DNA from: Paenirhodobacter populi
GTDB taxonomy: Bacteria; Pseudomonadota; Alphaproteobacteria; Rhodobacterales; Rhodobacteraceae
Length of the DNA: 64,000 nt
NCBI RefSeq assembly: GCF_004022215.1
Contig: NZ_SAUZ01000001.1
Span: forward strand, 124,001-188,000
Reading direction: 5' to 3'
Part shown: positions 24,165-33,228 of the stretch, one piece after another
How the letters are laid out: the number at the start of each line of letters is the position of its first letter
How positions within the stretch are numbered: the first letter of the stretch is position 1
Notes under the pieces: model-generated
Databases searched by the model: none
What the model saw: only the letters and a program-made list of their open reading frames with translations
Told to the model about the DNA's origin: nothing
Program-made: the position numbers and the translations under genes

Positions 24165-27100
24165 ATGTGGGAAGGCTTCAAGGCACGCCTCGACGAGAAT
24201 GAGCTAGATCGTCCGATACCGCTGCGCCGCGTTCTGTTCGACGTGCTTCGCAGCTCGGGGCTTCGCCCCGGGAACGGCGTCACCAAGAAAATGCTGGCAT
24301 TCGAGTTTGGCGAAGGTGAACGCCTCCTTTGGGAAATCCAGAACCCGAGCAATGTCTTTATCCACGAGAAATGGCGCGATCTGATCGAGGCGAACGGCTT
24401 TTCCAACGAGCCGAGGCCCTTTCAGAGCGGCATGAAGGATGGCAGTCGGCATTCCGCCCTCAGCCGCGACTGGTCCTTTGGCGATGCCAACTGTTTTGTC
24501 GTGCGGATCGAGAGCGCCGAAGCCTTGCGCCGGCTGATCGCGGTGCTGTTGCAGTCCAGCGATGCCTTGGTACTCAACCCAGCTGCGATCACGCGCTGGA
24601 TCGAGCGGCTGCGCCATTTCTTTCCAGCACTCGACCGTTTCGACCTGCCGGATCCGCATTTCGACGAGGCGGAACGGACCTACAAGCTGGAGATCGCGGC
24701 CGTGCTCAAGGCCGCGATCGGGCAGGCTGGCTCCGATCAGGAACTGGCCGATGCCGTCAACACCGCACTGGTCAAAAGCAACCTTCTGCAATGGCGTGCC
24801 TATTGGCCGATGTCGCCCAAGGGGGATGCCGATCGCGAAAAGCTATGGCCCGCCTTGCGTGGGCTTGTCGATGCGGCGCTGGGCACGCCGGAGGGCCACG
24901 CCGCTGCGCTGGAAGCCTTTGTCGACGCCTGGCTAGCAGCAGTTTCGGAGGGCAAGCCCGATCCGGCGCGCCAGATCGCTGAATTCCTGTTCCTCCATCT
25001 CGCTCCTAACGATGGCATTTATATTCGCCATTCCGTGCGTCAGGACCTCTGGCTGGAAGCCGTCGGCAGCCGGTTTCCCGATCACGCGTCGATGGCCGAC
25101 ACCTATCGTGACGAACTGCGCTTCATGCAGGCGGTACGCCGGGCCTTCGCGTCCCAAGGCTTGGCGCCGCGCGATATGATCGATGTGCAAGGCGCGCTGT
25201 GGATCGTCCACAACTACAAGGAAGAGGACGCGGCCACATCTTCGCGCGAGGCGATCGAGGCCGCGATGGACGCCTATGACAGCTACCGGCGGTCAGGCGA
25301 GCATGGCGCCATCTTCGATGCCTTCGGCGAACCGCGCGACTATTGGGTCCGCTCGACACGCGAGCGGCCAAATCGGGTTTACCCTTCAAAGCCGATCGTC
25401 GGCTTCCTGCGCGGGAAAACAAAACTCAATGGTGGTTGGGGGCAGAAGGACGATGCCGCCGCGCAGCTTCACAACGCCGGTTATATCATCGTCGATGGCG
25501 ATGACACGCCAGTCACCCCGCCCGAGCGCTATGAGCATCTGATCGGCAATGCCGACCGGATCCGGCTATGCGCACGCAACTATTATGTCGAACCGGCTCG
25601 CGAGAGCGGCGCGGCGGAAGTTGCGATCCGTGCCGGCGACCTCGGCCACAACATGGGTCTGCGCGATCGGCATCCGGCGATTTGCAGTGCGCTCGGGAGC
25701 GAGGAGTTCCAGCGATGTGCCCAGGTTCCACCGCCGACGAACACCTTGCCCAATCCCAGCAGTTCCACAGTCTTCACCTATCAGCTCGCCTCAGCGGAAG
25801 GGCACGAAACCATGACCTTTGAACCCATGATCGCGATGCCCGCCGCCACCAATCTCATCCTTTACGGCCCTCCGGGAACCGGCAAGACCTATGCCACGGC
25901 CTGGGAGGCCGTGCGGCTTTGCCTGGGTGACGCCGCAGCCGAACCGCTGCGCGATGATCGCGACGCCCTGATGGACGAATATCACCGTCTTGCCGGCGAA
26001 GGCCGGATCGAGTTCGTCACTTTCCACCAGTCCTTTTCCTACGAGGATTTCGTGGAGGGCTTGCGGCCGACGACGGGGAGCGAACAGGAAGGTGGCGAAG
26101 AAAGCGCCAGTGCCTCGGGAGGCTTCAGCCTCAAGCCCCATGCCGGTGTGTTCAAGATCATCAGCGAGAGGGCACGGCTCGACACGGGTGATGCGCCTGC
26201 CAAGCGACTCGACCGTTCGCGTCCGATCTACAAGATCGCGCTCGGCCAGCGCGGCAGTCAGGAAGACCGCATCCGCGAAGGCCTCGCTGGCGGATTAATC
26301 CATCTCGGCTGGGGCGGCGATATCGACTGGTCTGGCGAGCGTTTCGACGATTTCGAAGAAATCAGGAAGGCGTGGAACGACCAGAAGGATCCCGATGCAT
26401 CCGGCAAGGACCCCAATATCGAAATGCTCTACGCGTTTCGGTCCGGTCTCCAGGTCGGCGACTATGTCGTCATCTCCGATGGCCGTGACAGCTATCGCGC
26501 CTTCGGACGGGTGAGCGGCGAATATTATTTTGATGCCGATGCCGATTTCCATCCACACCGGCGCAGCGTCGAATGGATCTGGCGAGATGACAACGGAGCG
26601 GAGCGCGCACCATTCTACGCCCGGAACTTCCGCCGACAGTCGGCCTACCGGCTCGATCCGAACCGGATTGACTGGGATGCGTTGGAATCGGTGGTGATCG
26701 ATCCCAATGCCGAGCGGCCGGTGGCGAGCGCGCGGCCGCATGTCCTCATCATCGACGAAATCAACCGGGCCAATATCTCCAAGGTTTTCGGCGAATTAAT
26801 CACGCTGCTAGAAATCGACAAGCGGCTAGGTTGCGAAAACGAAGTCAGGGTCAGACTTCCCTATTCGGGGACGAGTTTCGGCGTACCTGCCAACCTGCAT
26901 ATCATCGGCACCATGAACACCGCGGACCGCTCTATTGCGCTGCTCGACACTGCCTTGCGCCGCCGCTTCACCTTCCGCGAGCTGATGCCCGACGTTGAAG
27001 AACTACGCCGGGTGCTGGCGGCGCGGCAGCTTGATGCCGCAGATCTCGAGGGGGTCGATCTGTGCAAGCTGCTGCACACCCTCAACGAGCGGATCGAATA

Positions 27101-27395
27101 TCTCTTCGATCGCGAACACCAGATCGGACATGCCTATTTCACCGGTTGCCGCAGTCGCGCCGATGTTGAGAACGTCATGCGTCACAAGGTTATCCCGCTT
27201 CTGGCGGAATATTTCTACGAGGACTGGTCGAAGGTCGCCGCCGTCCTTGGCGATGGCGACGGAGCTAACGGCTCCCATTTTCTCGAAGCCAGACGATTGA
27301 TGGTGCCGGCCGGCTTTGCCGATGATGAGTTGGGCGGGGACAAGCTGCGCTGGAGCGTGAAGGCCAGCTTCGATTTCTCGGACTTTGCAGCCTGA
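24165..27395 (+). CDS. mcrB: McrB-like AAA+ GTPase with PUA/EVE-like insert
   Basis: A 1076-residue McrB-type motor. Residues 1 to about 550 are a large N-terminal region I cannot assign. The motor has Walker A LYGPPGTGKTYAT near 567, FHQSFSYEDFVEGLRP, Walker B LIIDEINRANISK near 862, the guanine-specific GTMNTADRS near 917 and DTALRRRF as arginine finger region. Between Walker A and B, about 690-850, lies a PUA/EVE-like domain (GGLIHLGWGGDIDWS, LQVGDYVVISDGRDSYRAFG, HRRSVEWIW); such domains read modified bases. The stop overlaps the mcrC start by one base. It is the motor of a modification-dependent restriction pair. Confidence 0.88.
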   Translation: MWEGFKARLDENELDRPIPLRRVLFDVLRSSGLRPGNGVTKKMLAFEFGEGERLLWEIQNPSNVFIHEKWRDLIEANGFSNEPRPFQSGMKDGSRHSALSRDWSFGDANCFVVRIESAEALRRLIAVLLQSSDALVLNPAAITRWIERLRHFFPALDRFDLPDPHFDEAERTYKLEIAAVLKAAIGQAGSDQELADAVNTALVKSNLLQWRAYWPMSPKGDADREKLWPALRGLVDAALGTPEGHAAALEAFVDAWLAAVSEGKPDPARQIAEFLFLHLAPNDGIYIRHSVRQDLWLEAVGSRFPDHASMADTYRDELRFMQAVRRAFASQGLAPRDMIDVQGALWIVHNYKEEDAATSSREAIEAAMDAYDSYRRSGEHGAIFDAFGEPRDYWVRSTRERPNRVYPSKPIVGFLRGKTKLNGGWGQKDDAAAQLHNAGYIIVDGDDTPVTPPERYEHLIGNADRIRLCARNYYVEPARESGAAEVAIRAGDLGHNMGLRDRHPAICSALGSEEFQRCAQVPPPTNTLPNPSSSTVFTYQLASAEGHETMTFEPMIAMPAATNLILYGPPGTGKTYATAWEAVRLCLGDAAAEPLRDDRDALMDEYHRLAGEGRIEFVTFHQSFSYEDFVEGLRPTTGSEQEGGEESASASGGFSLKPHAGVFKIISERARLDTGDAPAKRLDRSRPIYKIALGQRGSQEDRIREGLAGGLIHLGWGGDIDWSGERFDDFEEIRKAWNDQKDPDASGKDPNIEMLYAFRSGLQVGDYVVISDGRDSYRAFGRVSGEYYFDADADFHPHRRSVEWIWRDDNGAERAPFYARNFRRQSAYRLDPNRIDWDALESVVIDPNAERPVASARPHVLIIDEINRANISKVFGELITLLEIDKRLGCENEVRVRLPYSGTSFGVPANLHIIGTMNTADRSIALLDTALRRRFTFRELMPDVEELRRVLAARQLDAADLEGVDLCKLLHTLNERIEYLFDREHQIGHAYFTGCRSRADVENVMRHKVIPLLAEYFYEDWSKVAAVLGDGDGANGSHFLEARRLMVPAGFADDELGGDKLRWSVKASFDFSDFAA

Positions 27396-28708
27396 TGGCC
27401 GCCTACACGGTTCGTGAATGGGACAAGCTCGCTTATGGCGAGGCCGTAGGTCAGATCCCGACTCGCCATGCCGACCGACTGGCGGGGCTGGCGGCCCGCT
27501 CGGCCTTTGCCGGCCGTGGCGGCAGCGGGGTGCTCGAACATGGCCGGTATGCGTTGCGAGCTCGCGGCGTGGTGGGGATTCTCGTGGCGGGCGATGCGAG
27601 CCTGGAGATCTTGCCCAAGATCGATGTGGCGACCGGTGAAACACCCGATCACCAGAACGCGGCGATCCGCAAACGCCTGGTGCATATGCTGGCCATTGCG
27701 CTCGATCTCAAGATCGACCTCGGCGTCATCACCGATCTCGCCTGGCAGCGCGAAACGCTGCTGGAAATCCTGATCCGCATCTTTTGTGACAAGCTGACCG
27801 AAGCCCTGCGCGAGGGCATGCCACGCCGCTATGTCGAGCGCGAAGAAGACTTACCGACCTTGCGCGGCCGACTCGACATTACCCGCCAGTTCACCCGTCA
27901 TGCGGTCAATCCTTCGCGCCTCGCCTGCCGCTTCGATCTCCTCTCAGAAGACACCCCCCTGAACCGCATCATGAAGGCCGCAGTGGTCCGCCTGTCACGC
28001 CTCTCGCGGCGCAGCGCCAACCAGCAGCGCCTGCGCGAGCTCGCCCTTGTTTACGCCGATATTTCCGATGTGCCGATCCCGGCGCTGCGATGGGATGATG
28101 TCATCATCGATCGCACCAACAGGTCTTGGCAGGAGCTGTTCGTCATGGTGCGCCTCTTCCTTCAGGACCGCTACCAGACGACGACGGGCGGGCCTGGCCA
28201 AGGCACCGCGATGCTGTTCGAGATGAACGCGCTTTTCGAAGAATATGTCGGGCGGCTGATCGGTCGCGCGCTGGCGGGAACCGGGCTCACCGTCTCGCTG
28301 CAAGGCGGACGCCTGTTCTGCCTGAGCGCGCAGGACAGCGAACGCGGGCTATTCCAGACCAAACCCGACATCCTGATCCGCAGGGGCGGCACAGTAACCC
28401 ATGTCATCGATACCAAATGGAAGCGGATATCCTCACGGATCGATGACCCCAAACAAGGGGTCTCGCAGGCCGACGTCTATCAGATGATGGCTTATGCGCA
28501 GCTCTATCGCGCGCCGCGCTTGACGCTGCTCTATCCCCATCACCCTGGCCTCGGAACCGACGAAGTGATTCACGCCCGCCATCGGATTACCGGGCATGCC
28601 ACTATTCTGGAGACCGCGAGCATCGACGTGGCGAACAGTAAGAATATGCTTGATCGCATCCGGCAACTGCTTATCGGCGATGACGCCATGGTCGATGCCA
28701 TTGTTTGA
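27395..28708 (+). CDS. mcrC: McrC family nuclease subunit
   Basis: A 437-residue McrC protein that would pair with the McrB above and cut DNA when the motor stalls. It has the N-terminal beta-rich domain (SLEILPKID), the central PTLRGRLDITRQFTRH segment typical of McrC, and the C-terminal PD-(D/E)xK nuclease FQTKPDILIRRGG...VTHVIDTKWKRI with acidic and Lys residues intact. It is more closely related to standard McrC than the subunit at 12361. It is the last gene of the operon. Confidence 0.9.
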   Translation: MAAYTVREWDKLAYGEAVGQIPTRHADRLAGLAARSAFAGRGGSGVLEHGRYALRARGVVGILVAGDASLEILPKIDVATGETPDHQNAAIRKRLVHMLAIALDLKIDLGVITDLAWQRETLLEILIRIFCDKLTEALREGMPRRYVEREEDLPTLRGRLDITRQFTRHAVNPSRLACRFDLLSEDTPLNRIMKAAVVRLSRLSRRSANQQRLRELALVYADISDVPIPALRWDDVIIDRTNRSWQELFVMVRLFLQDRYQTTTGGPGQGTAMLFEMNALFEEYVGRLIGRALAGTGLTVSLQGGRLFCLSAQDSERGLFQTKPDILIRRGGTVTHVIDTKWKRISSRIDDPKQGVSQADVYQMMAYAQLYRAPRLTLLYPHHPGLGTDEVIHARHRITGHATILETASIDVANSKNMLDRIRQLLIGDDAMVDAIV

Positions 28709-29019
28709 CCATGGTCGAAGCCGTCTTACCCGATTGACGGCGCTTAAGGCAGGCCCCGAACGCGCTGGCATCGTGATGCACCAAGCGTGCGGTGCCGAAG
28801 CGTAAACTGCAGGGGTGAGATCAGGAAAAATATAATAAATTCAATACTTTGATCAGTAGAGATGGGGTGGATGCCGCTCTCCCCTGACGACATCGCGATG
28901 TGCCAGACACACGGTATCGAGGCAGAGACTGGGGATGTGGCAGCTGTGGGAGAGGCTCTGGCGGATGCCTTCGGCGTCAAAGCCGTCAAGCTTTCTGCGG
29001 CTTGCCTCTGAACCACGGA
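28709..29019. other. Gap between mcrC and the transposase remnant
   Basis: No supported gene. A 49-codon frame at 28862-29011 (starts MGWMPLSPDDIAMCQ) has normal-looking coding bias but no family match or ribosome site; it may be a gene fragment cut off by the transposon. Around 28826-28860 the sequence is A/T-rich. Confidence 0.35.
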
Positions 29020-30145
29020 TCACGCCGCCTCGCGAGTGTAGGAGGTGATGATGCCGCCAAGCTGGCGCCGGCAGCGGATCGGGCCGTCACGGGCAGGTCG
29101 AAAGTCGACCTGCAGCACATTGTTCCCGATCTCGCGCCCGCGATGCGGGCGCTCGACATTGTAATGGTGCACCCATGTGCGCAGGATATAGTCGAGCTGA
29201 GACCGGCTGAAGCAGACGAAGAAGTCCAGGCATTCGCGCTTGATGGTGCCGATGAAGGATTCGGCGAAGGCATTGGCATTCGGCGCCCTGTGCGGGATCT
29301 GGATGACCCTGGCAGCTTCCGATGCCCAGACGGTATCGAGGCTGCCGCTGAACTTGGTGTCAGCGTCGCGGATCAGGAAGCGCGGCGTGATCCCCTGTTC
29401 CGCGCACCACATCAGCGTGTTGCGGGCCTGCTGGGTCACCCATGCCGAGTCGGGGGCGTAGGTCGGGGCGCTGCAGACCACGCGGCGGCTGCCGAGATGG
29501 ATGAAGATCAGCACATAGGCCGTCAGCGGACCACGGGCGGTGAACACGGTCTTGGTGAAGAAGTCGCAGGCGACCATGCTTTCCATATGCGCCCGGACGA
29601 AGGTGGTCCACGGCAGGGCCGGCTGCTTTTTCCGCTTCTCGGGGGCTCGGGTGGATGCCCGCCTCATTGAGAATGCGCTTGACCGAATTGGCGCCGGCAT
29701 AAAGCCCGAGCTTTTTCAGTTCCCCGGCGATCCGCTTGTAGCCCCAGAGAAGGTTTTCCGACCCGATGCGGATGACGACATCGCGCAGCTCCTGTGTCAG
29801 GCGCGGGCGCCCGACGGCCTTGAAGGGGCGCCCGCTGCGCATCTGGGCGAGCCAGCGCTTGTAGGTCGCGGGCCTGGCCACCTCCATGAGCCCGTCGATA
29901 TCGTGCCCGCACTCCGCCCCGATGCGCAGCAGCTCGGATTTCTCGGCGGGCGACAGGATGATCCGTTGCGCCGGGATGCGGGTCCGCAGAATATGGATCT
30001 GGGCCTTGAGCAGCCGCATCTGCGCGTTGTGCCGCGGCATGAAGAGCCGGGCCAAGAAGACCAGAAGGAGGGAGAACGTCGAATTCATCTTGCCGGGCTC
30101 CACCACGGCGCTAAAAATTGCCGTCATGTCAATGCGATGAGACAT
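29020..30145 (-). pseudogene. DDE integrase-core transposase, frameshifted
   Basis: Two minus-strand frames make one transposase. The N-terminal half (30088 or 30145 down to about 29650) has the helix-turn-helix and RPRLTQELRDVVIRIGSENL...GYKRIAGELKKLG; the C-terminal half (about 29660 to 29020) has the rve catalytic core: VACDFFTKTVF, FLIRDADTKFS and NAFAESFIGTIKRECLD give D, D and E. The frames break at the sequence coding NEAGIHP, within an AGCCCCC run near 29652; dropping one base rejoins them. Either a true inactivating frameshift or a base-calling error. I could not define terminal inverted repeats. Confidence 0.75.
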
Positions 30146-30576
30146 GCCTACATTTTGGCACCCCTCTCAGGGAAGACCAGAAACGCGCGGGGCGGAAGAC
30201 GGCCGTCGTGAATGAACGGCGGGCCGCAGCGGACAGGTCCGTTGATCTCCGCATGAGGGTATAGGAACCACAGTCACCCGTTTCGCTGCCAGTCCCGACT
30301 GAACCAGATGACCATTCAAACCATCATCTGCATCATATAAAACAATGACTTAGGTGGTGGAGAAGGTTGTCTTTCAGGCCCATCCCCTCCGATCGTTCTC
30401 GGCATAGTCGAAACTTCCGAAATTTGCCGCCGGGTTTCCACGTTCGCGCGATCGTTTCCGGCGTTGCGACGGGTCCACCAAGGATTAGAAGGTGCTGATT
30501 TTTCACTGTAGTAGTTCTGTATTAGGATTTTCAGATTCTGAAATTTCGCCTAAAATCAGCTACTTACAGCTAGAAG
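30146..30576. other. Right end of the island, no recognised gene
   Basis: No supported gene over 430 bases. On the minus strand two short frames (for example one ending in TIGGDGPERQPSPPPKSLFY) could be debris of a lost gene, but I cannot name it. The last 100 bases before tRNA-Glu are clearly A/T-rich, as is often seen where an element has integrated beside a tRNA 3' end. Confidence 0.35.
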
Positions 30577-30651
30577 TGGCAGCCCGTAGGGGAGTCGAAC
30601 CCCTCTTTTCAGGTTGAAAACCTGACGTCCTAACCGATAGACGAACGGGCC
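30577..30651 (-). tRNA. tRNA-Glu (anticodon UUC)
   Basis: On the minus strand the 5' end is at 30651: acceptor GGCCCGT pairs with ACGGGCT (first pair G-U), then GCCA. The anticodon stem CAGG/CCTG encloses TTTTTCAA-type loop with anticodon TTC; the T-arm is GGGGTTCGACTCCCC. Its 3' end faces the island, so it is a candidate integration site. Confidence 0.95.
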
Positions 30652-30840
30652 ACTTCTGTTGCGCTTTGCGGCGGGGTCATCGGCCTCGTCGCTGGCGTGA
30701 CGCGGTATTTAGGGTAGTGGGAAAAGATACGCAAGCGCTAATTTCAAGTTTTTGCAGTGCAGAGAGATTTTTCGTAAAACATATAAGTATCAAGATATTA
30801 CCGATCCATCATAGGGCGTGGCGCGCCATGCTCCGGAACG

Positions 30841-30868
30841 GAAAATGCCCCGCTTGCGGGCGGGGCAT
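30841..30868 (-). terminator. Terminator of pyrG
   Basis: Nine-bp stem ATGCCCCGC / GCGGGGCAT (30845-30868) with a six-base loop, followed on the minus strand by TTTTC. It lies 38 bases past the pyrG stop. Confidence 0.75.
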
Positions 30869-30906
30869 GAAGGGCTGGCGGCGCAGCCGGAAGGCGACAG
30901 GCGGGC

Positions 30907-32550
30907 TCAGACGAGGCGGCTCTGATCCTTCGCGGCCTTCACGAAACCGGCGAAGAGCGGATGCGGCGCGAAGGGCTTCGATTTCAGCTCCGGGTGGAAT
31001 TGCACGCCGATGAACCAGGGGTGGTTCTTGTGCTCGACGATCTCGGGCAGGCGGCCATCCGGCGACATGCCGGAAAACACCAGCCCGCAGGCCTCGAGCT
31101 GGTCGCGGTAGCGGATGTCTACCTCGTAGCGGTGGCGGTGGCGTTCCTCGATCGTCGTCTCGCCATAGACCTCGGCGACCTTCGAGCCTTCCTTCAGCAC
31201 CGCGGTATAGGCGCCAAGGCGCATCGTGCCGCCCTTGTCGTCATCCAGCTTGCGCTCGACCCGGTGGTTGCCCTGCACCCATTCCTTCAGGTGGTAGACG
31301 ACGGGGGTGAAACGCTTGCGGCCGGCCTCGTGGTCGAATTCCTCGGAGCCGGCATCGTTGATGCCGGCCAGATCGCGGGCCGCCTCGATCACCGCCATCT
31401 GCATGCCAAGGCAGATGCCCAGATAGGGGATGCCCTTTTCCCGCGCATAGCGGGCGGCGCTGATCTTGCCCTCGGTGCCACGCTCGCCGAAGCCCCCGGG
31501 AACGAGGATCGCGTGGAAATTCTCAAGATGCGGGCCGGGATCTTCGTGCTCGAAAATCTCGGCGTCGATCCATTCGGCCTTCACCTTCACCCGGTTCGCC
31601 ATGCCGCCGTGGGTCAGCGCCTCGGCGATCGACTTGTAGGCATCCTCGAGCTGAACGTATTTGCCGACGATCGCCACCCGCACCTCGCCATCGGTGTTGG
31701 TCAGACGGTCCATCACGTCTTCCCAACGGCTCATGTCGGGCTTCGGAGCGGGGGAGATGCCGAAGGCGTCCAGCACCGCCTGATCCAGCCCGGCGCGGTG
31801 ATAGGCGAGGGGGGCTTCGTAGATCGACTTCAGGTCATAGGCGGGAATCACCGAATCCGGCCGCACATTGCAGAACAGCGCGATCTTCGCCCGTTCCTTG
31901 TCCGGGATCGGCTGTTCCGAGCGACAGACCAGCACATCCGGCTGCAACCCGATGGAGCGCAATTCCTTGACCGAATGCTGCGTCGGCTTGGTCTTCAGCT
32001 CGCCCGAGGCCGCCAGATAGGGCAGCAGCGTCAGGTGCATGAAGATGCACTGGCCGCGCGGGCGTTCCTGCGCGAACTGGCGGATCGCCTCGAAGAAGGG
32101 CAGGCCCTCGATGTCGCCCACCGTGCCGCCGATCTCGCACAGCATGAAGTCGACCTCTTCGTCGCCGATCGAGATCCAGTCCTTGATCTCGTTCGTGACG
32201 TGGGGGATCACCTGGATCGTCTTGCCGAGGTAGGCGCCCCGGCGTTCCTTTTCCAGCACGTTGGAATAGATCCGCCCCGAGGAAACGGAATCCGTCTTGC
32301 GCGCCGAAACGCCGGTGAAACGTTCGTAATGGCCAAGGTCGAGATCGGTTTCCGCGCCGTCGTCGGTGACGAAAACCTCGCCATGTTCAAAAGGCGACAT
32401 CGTGCCGGGATCGACGTTCAGATAGGGGTCGAGCTTGCGCAGCCGGACCGAAAAGCCGCGCGCCTGCAACAGCGCGCCCAGTGCCGCGGAGGCAAGGCCC
32501 TTGCCCAGCGATGATACCACACCGCCGGTAATGAAGACATATCGTGCCAT
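30907..32550 (-). CDS. pyrG: CTP synthase
   Basis: Converts UTP to CTP with ATP and glutamine. The 547-residue protein has the synthase domain first ([45 protein letters not shown] split over the ATP/UTP site) and a class I glutaminase domain after about residue 290, with the catalytic Cys in LGICLGMQ and the His-Glu pair in GVQFHPE. Length is typical. It follows secG by 149 bases on the same strand, and a terminator follows. Confidence 0.98.
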   Translation of the reverse strand: MARYVFITGGVVSSLGKGLASAALGALLQARGFSVRLRKLDPYLNVDPGTMSPFEHGEVFVTDDGAETDLDLGHYERFTGVSARKTDSVSSGRIYSNVLEKERRGAYLGKTIQVIPHVTNEIKDWISIGDEEVDFMLCEIGGTVGDIEGLPFFEAIRQFAQERPRGQCIFMHLTLLPYLAASGELKTKPTQHSVKELRSIGLQPDVLVCRSEQPIPDKERAKIALFCNVRPDSVIPAYDLKSIYEAPLAYHRAGLDQAVLDAFGISPAPKPDMSRWEDVMDRLTNTDGEVRVAIVGKYVQLEDAYKSIAEALTHGGMANRVKVKAEWIDAEIFEHEDPGPHLENFHAILVPGGFGERGTEGKISAARYAREKGIPYLGICLGMQMAVIEAARDLAGINDAGSEEFDHEAGRKRFTPVVYHLKEWVQGNHRVERKLDDDKGGTMRLGAYTAVLKEGSKVAEVYGETTIEERHRHRYEVDIRYRDQLEACGLVFSGMSPDGRLPEIVEHKNHPWFIGVQFHPELKSKPFAPHPLFAGFVKAAKDQSRLV

Positions 32551-32699
32551 GAAGCCCCCGTGATTTGCAAAAAGACATAGTCATTCCGGAACCAAAAAGG
32601 TTCAGGATCACGGGACTTAATATCTAACCGATTCGGGCGGAGCCCGCAACCGTCCCGCTAAATTTTGTGATTTTTCAGGGCGCAGACCTAAGTCTGGTG

Positions 32700-33068
32700 T
32701 CATTCCGCCGCAGGCGGCGTGACAGGCCCGTCGGTCGCCGGGGCGGGCGGCAGTTCGACCTGCGGCAGGGCCGGGCCGGTCGCGGGCGCCGTCGCCGGAG
32801 CATCCTGCAGGAAGCGGTCGACGACCGAGGTCACCCCGGCCTTGTGCGCGGACAGCACCGTCAGCGTCAGCGAGGTGACGATGAACGCCGCCGCAAGTGC
32901 CCAGGTCAGCCGGGTCAGCGCATTGGCCGCCTGACGCCCGGTCATGACGCCCGTCCCCGAGGACGATCCGCCCATGCCAAGACCACCGCCTTCCGACCGT
33001 TGCAGCAGCACGATGCCGATCAGCAGCAGCGCGAGGATCAGGTGGATCGAAAGGACGACGTTTTCCAT
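32700..33068 (-). CDS. secG: Preprotein translocase subunit SecG
   Basis: Small Sec translocon subunit that aids SecA-driven export through SecYE. The 122-residue protein has two membrane segments (VVLSIHLILALLLIGIVLLQ and LTWALAAAFIVTSLTLTVLS) joined by the Gly-rich loop RSEGGGLGMGGSSSG typical of SecG. A C-terminal Ala/Pro-rich tail of about 35 residues (ATAPATGPALPQVELPPAP) is common in this order and is the least conserved part. Confidence 0.95.
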   Translation of the reverse strand: MENVVLSIHLILALLLIGIVLLQRSEGGGLGMGGSSSGTGVMTGRQAANALTRLTWALAAAFIVTSLTLTVLSAHKAGVTSVVDRFLQDAPATAPATGPALPQVELPPAPATDGPVTPPAAE

Positions 33069-33180
33069 AGGGCATGGTTCCGTTAGCTGACGGGTTTATC
33101 TATTCGCAGGAACCTGTCGCCGCAACCCCGTAGTTTCAACTTAGCGCGATGGCGGGGGCGAAAGGTGCCCCGAACGCAGA

Positions 33181-33205
33181 CCGGCCGCCCCTGAAGGGCG
33201 GCCGG
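33181..33205 (-). terminator. Hairpin after degP
   Basis: Perfect 10-bp G/C stem CCGGCCGCCC / GGGCGGCCGG with loop CTGAA, 24 bases past the degP stop. No T-run follows on the minus strand, so it may stabilise the mRNA end or act with Rho. Confidence 0.55.
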
Positions 33206-33228
33206 CTGAAGACACGACTGCGTGGCGA

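Noticed and set aside
28862-29011. 49-codon frame after mcrC as a real gene
   Set aside because: No ribosome site or family resemblance; kept only as a possible fragment in the gap description.
9600-30600. CRISPR array
   Set aside because: No regularly spaced short repeats were seen anywhere in the window despite the defence genes.
8216-30651. Search for tRNA 3'-end duplications (att sites) inside the island
   Set aside because: No direct repeat of the tRNA-Ser, tRNA-Leu or tRNA-Glu 3' ends was seen by eye.
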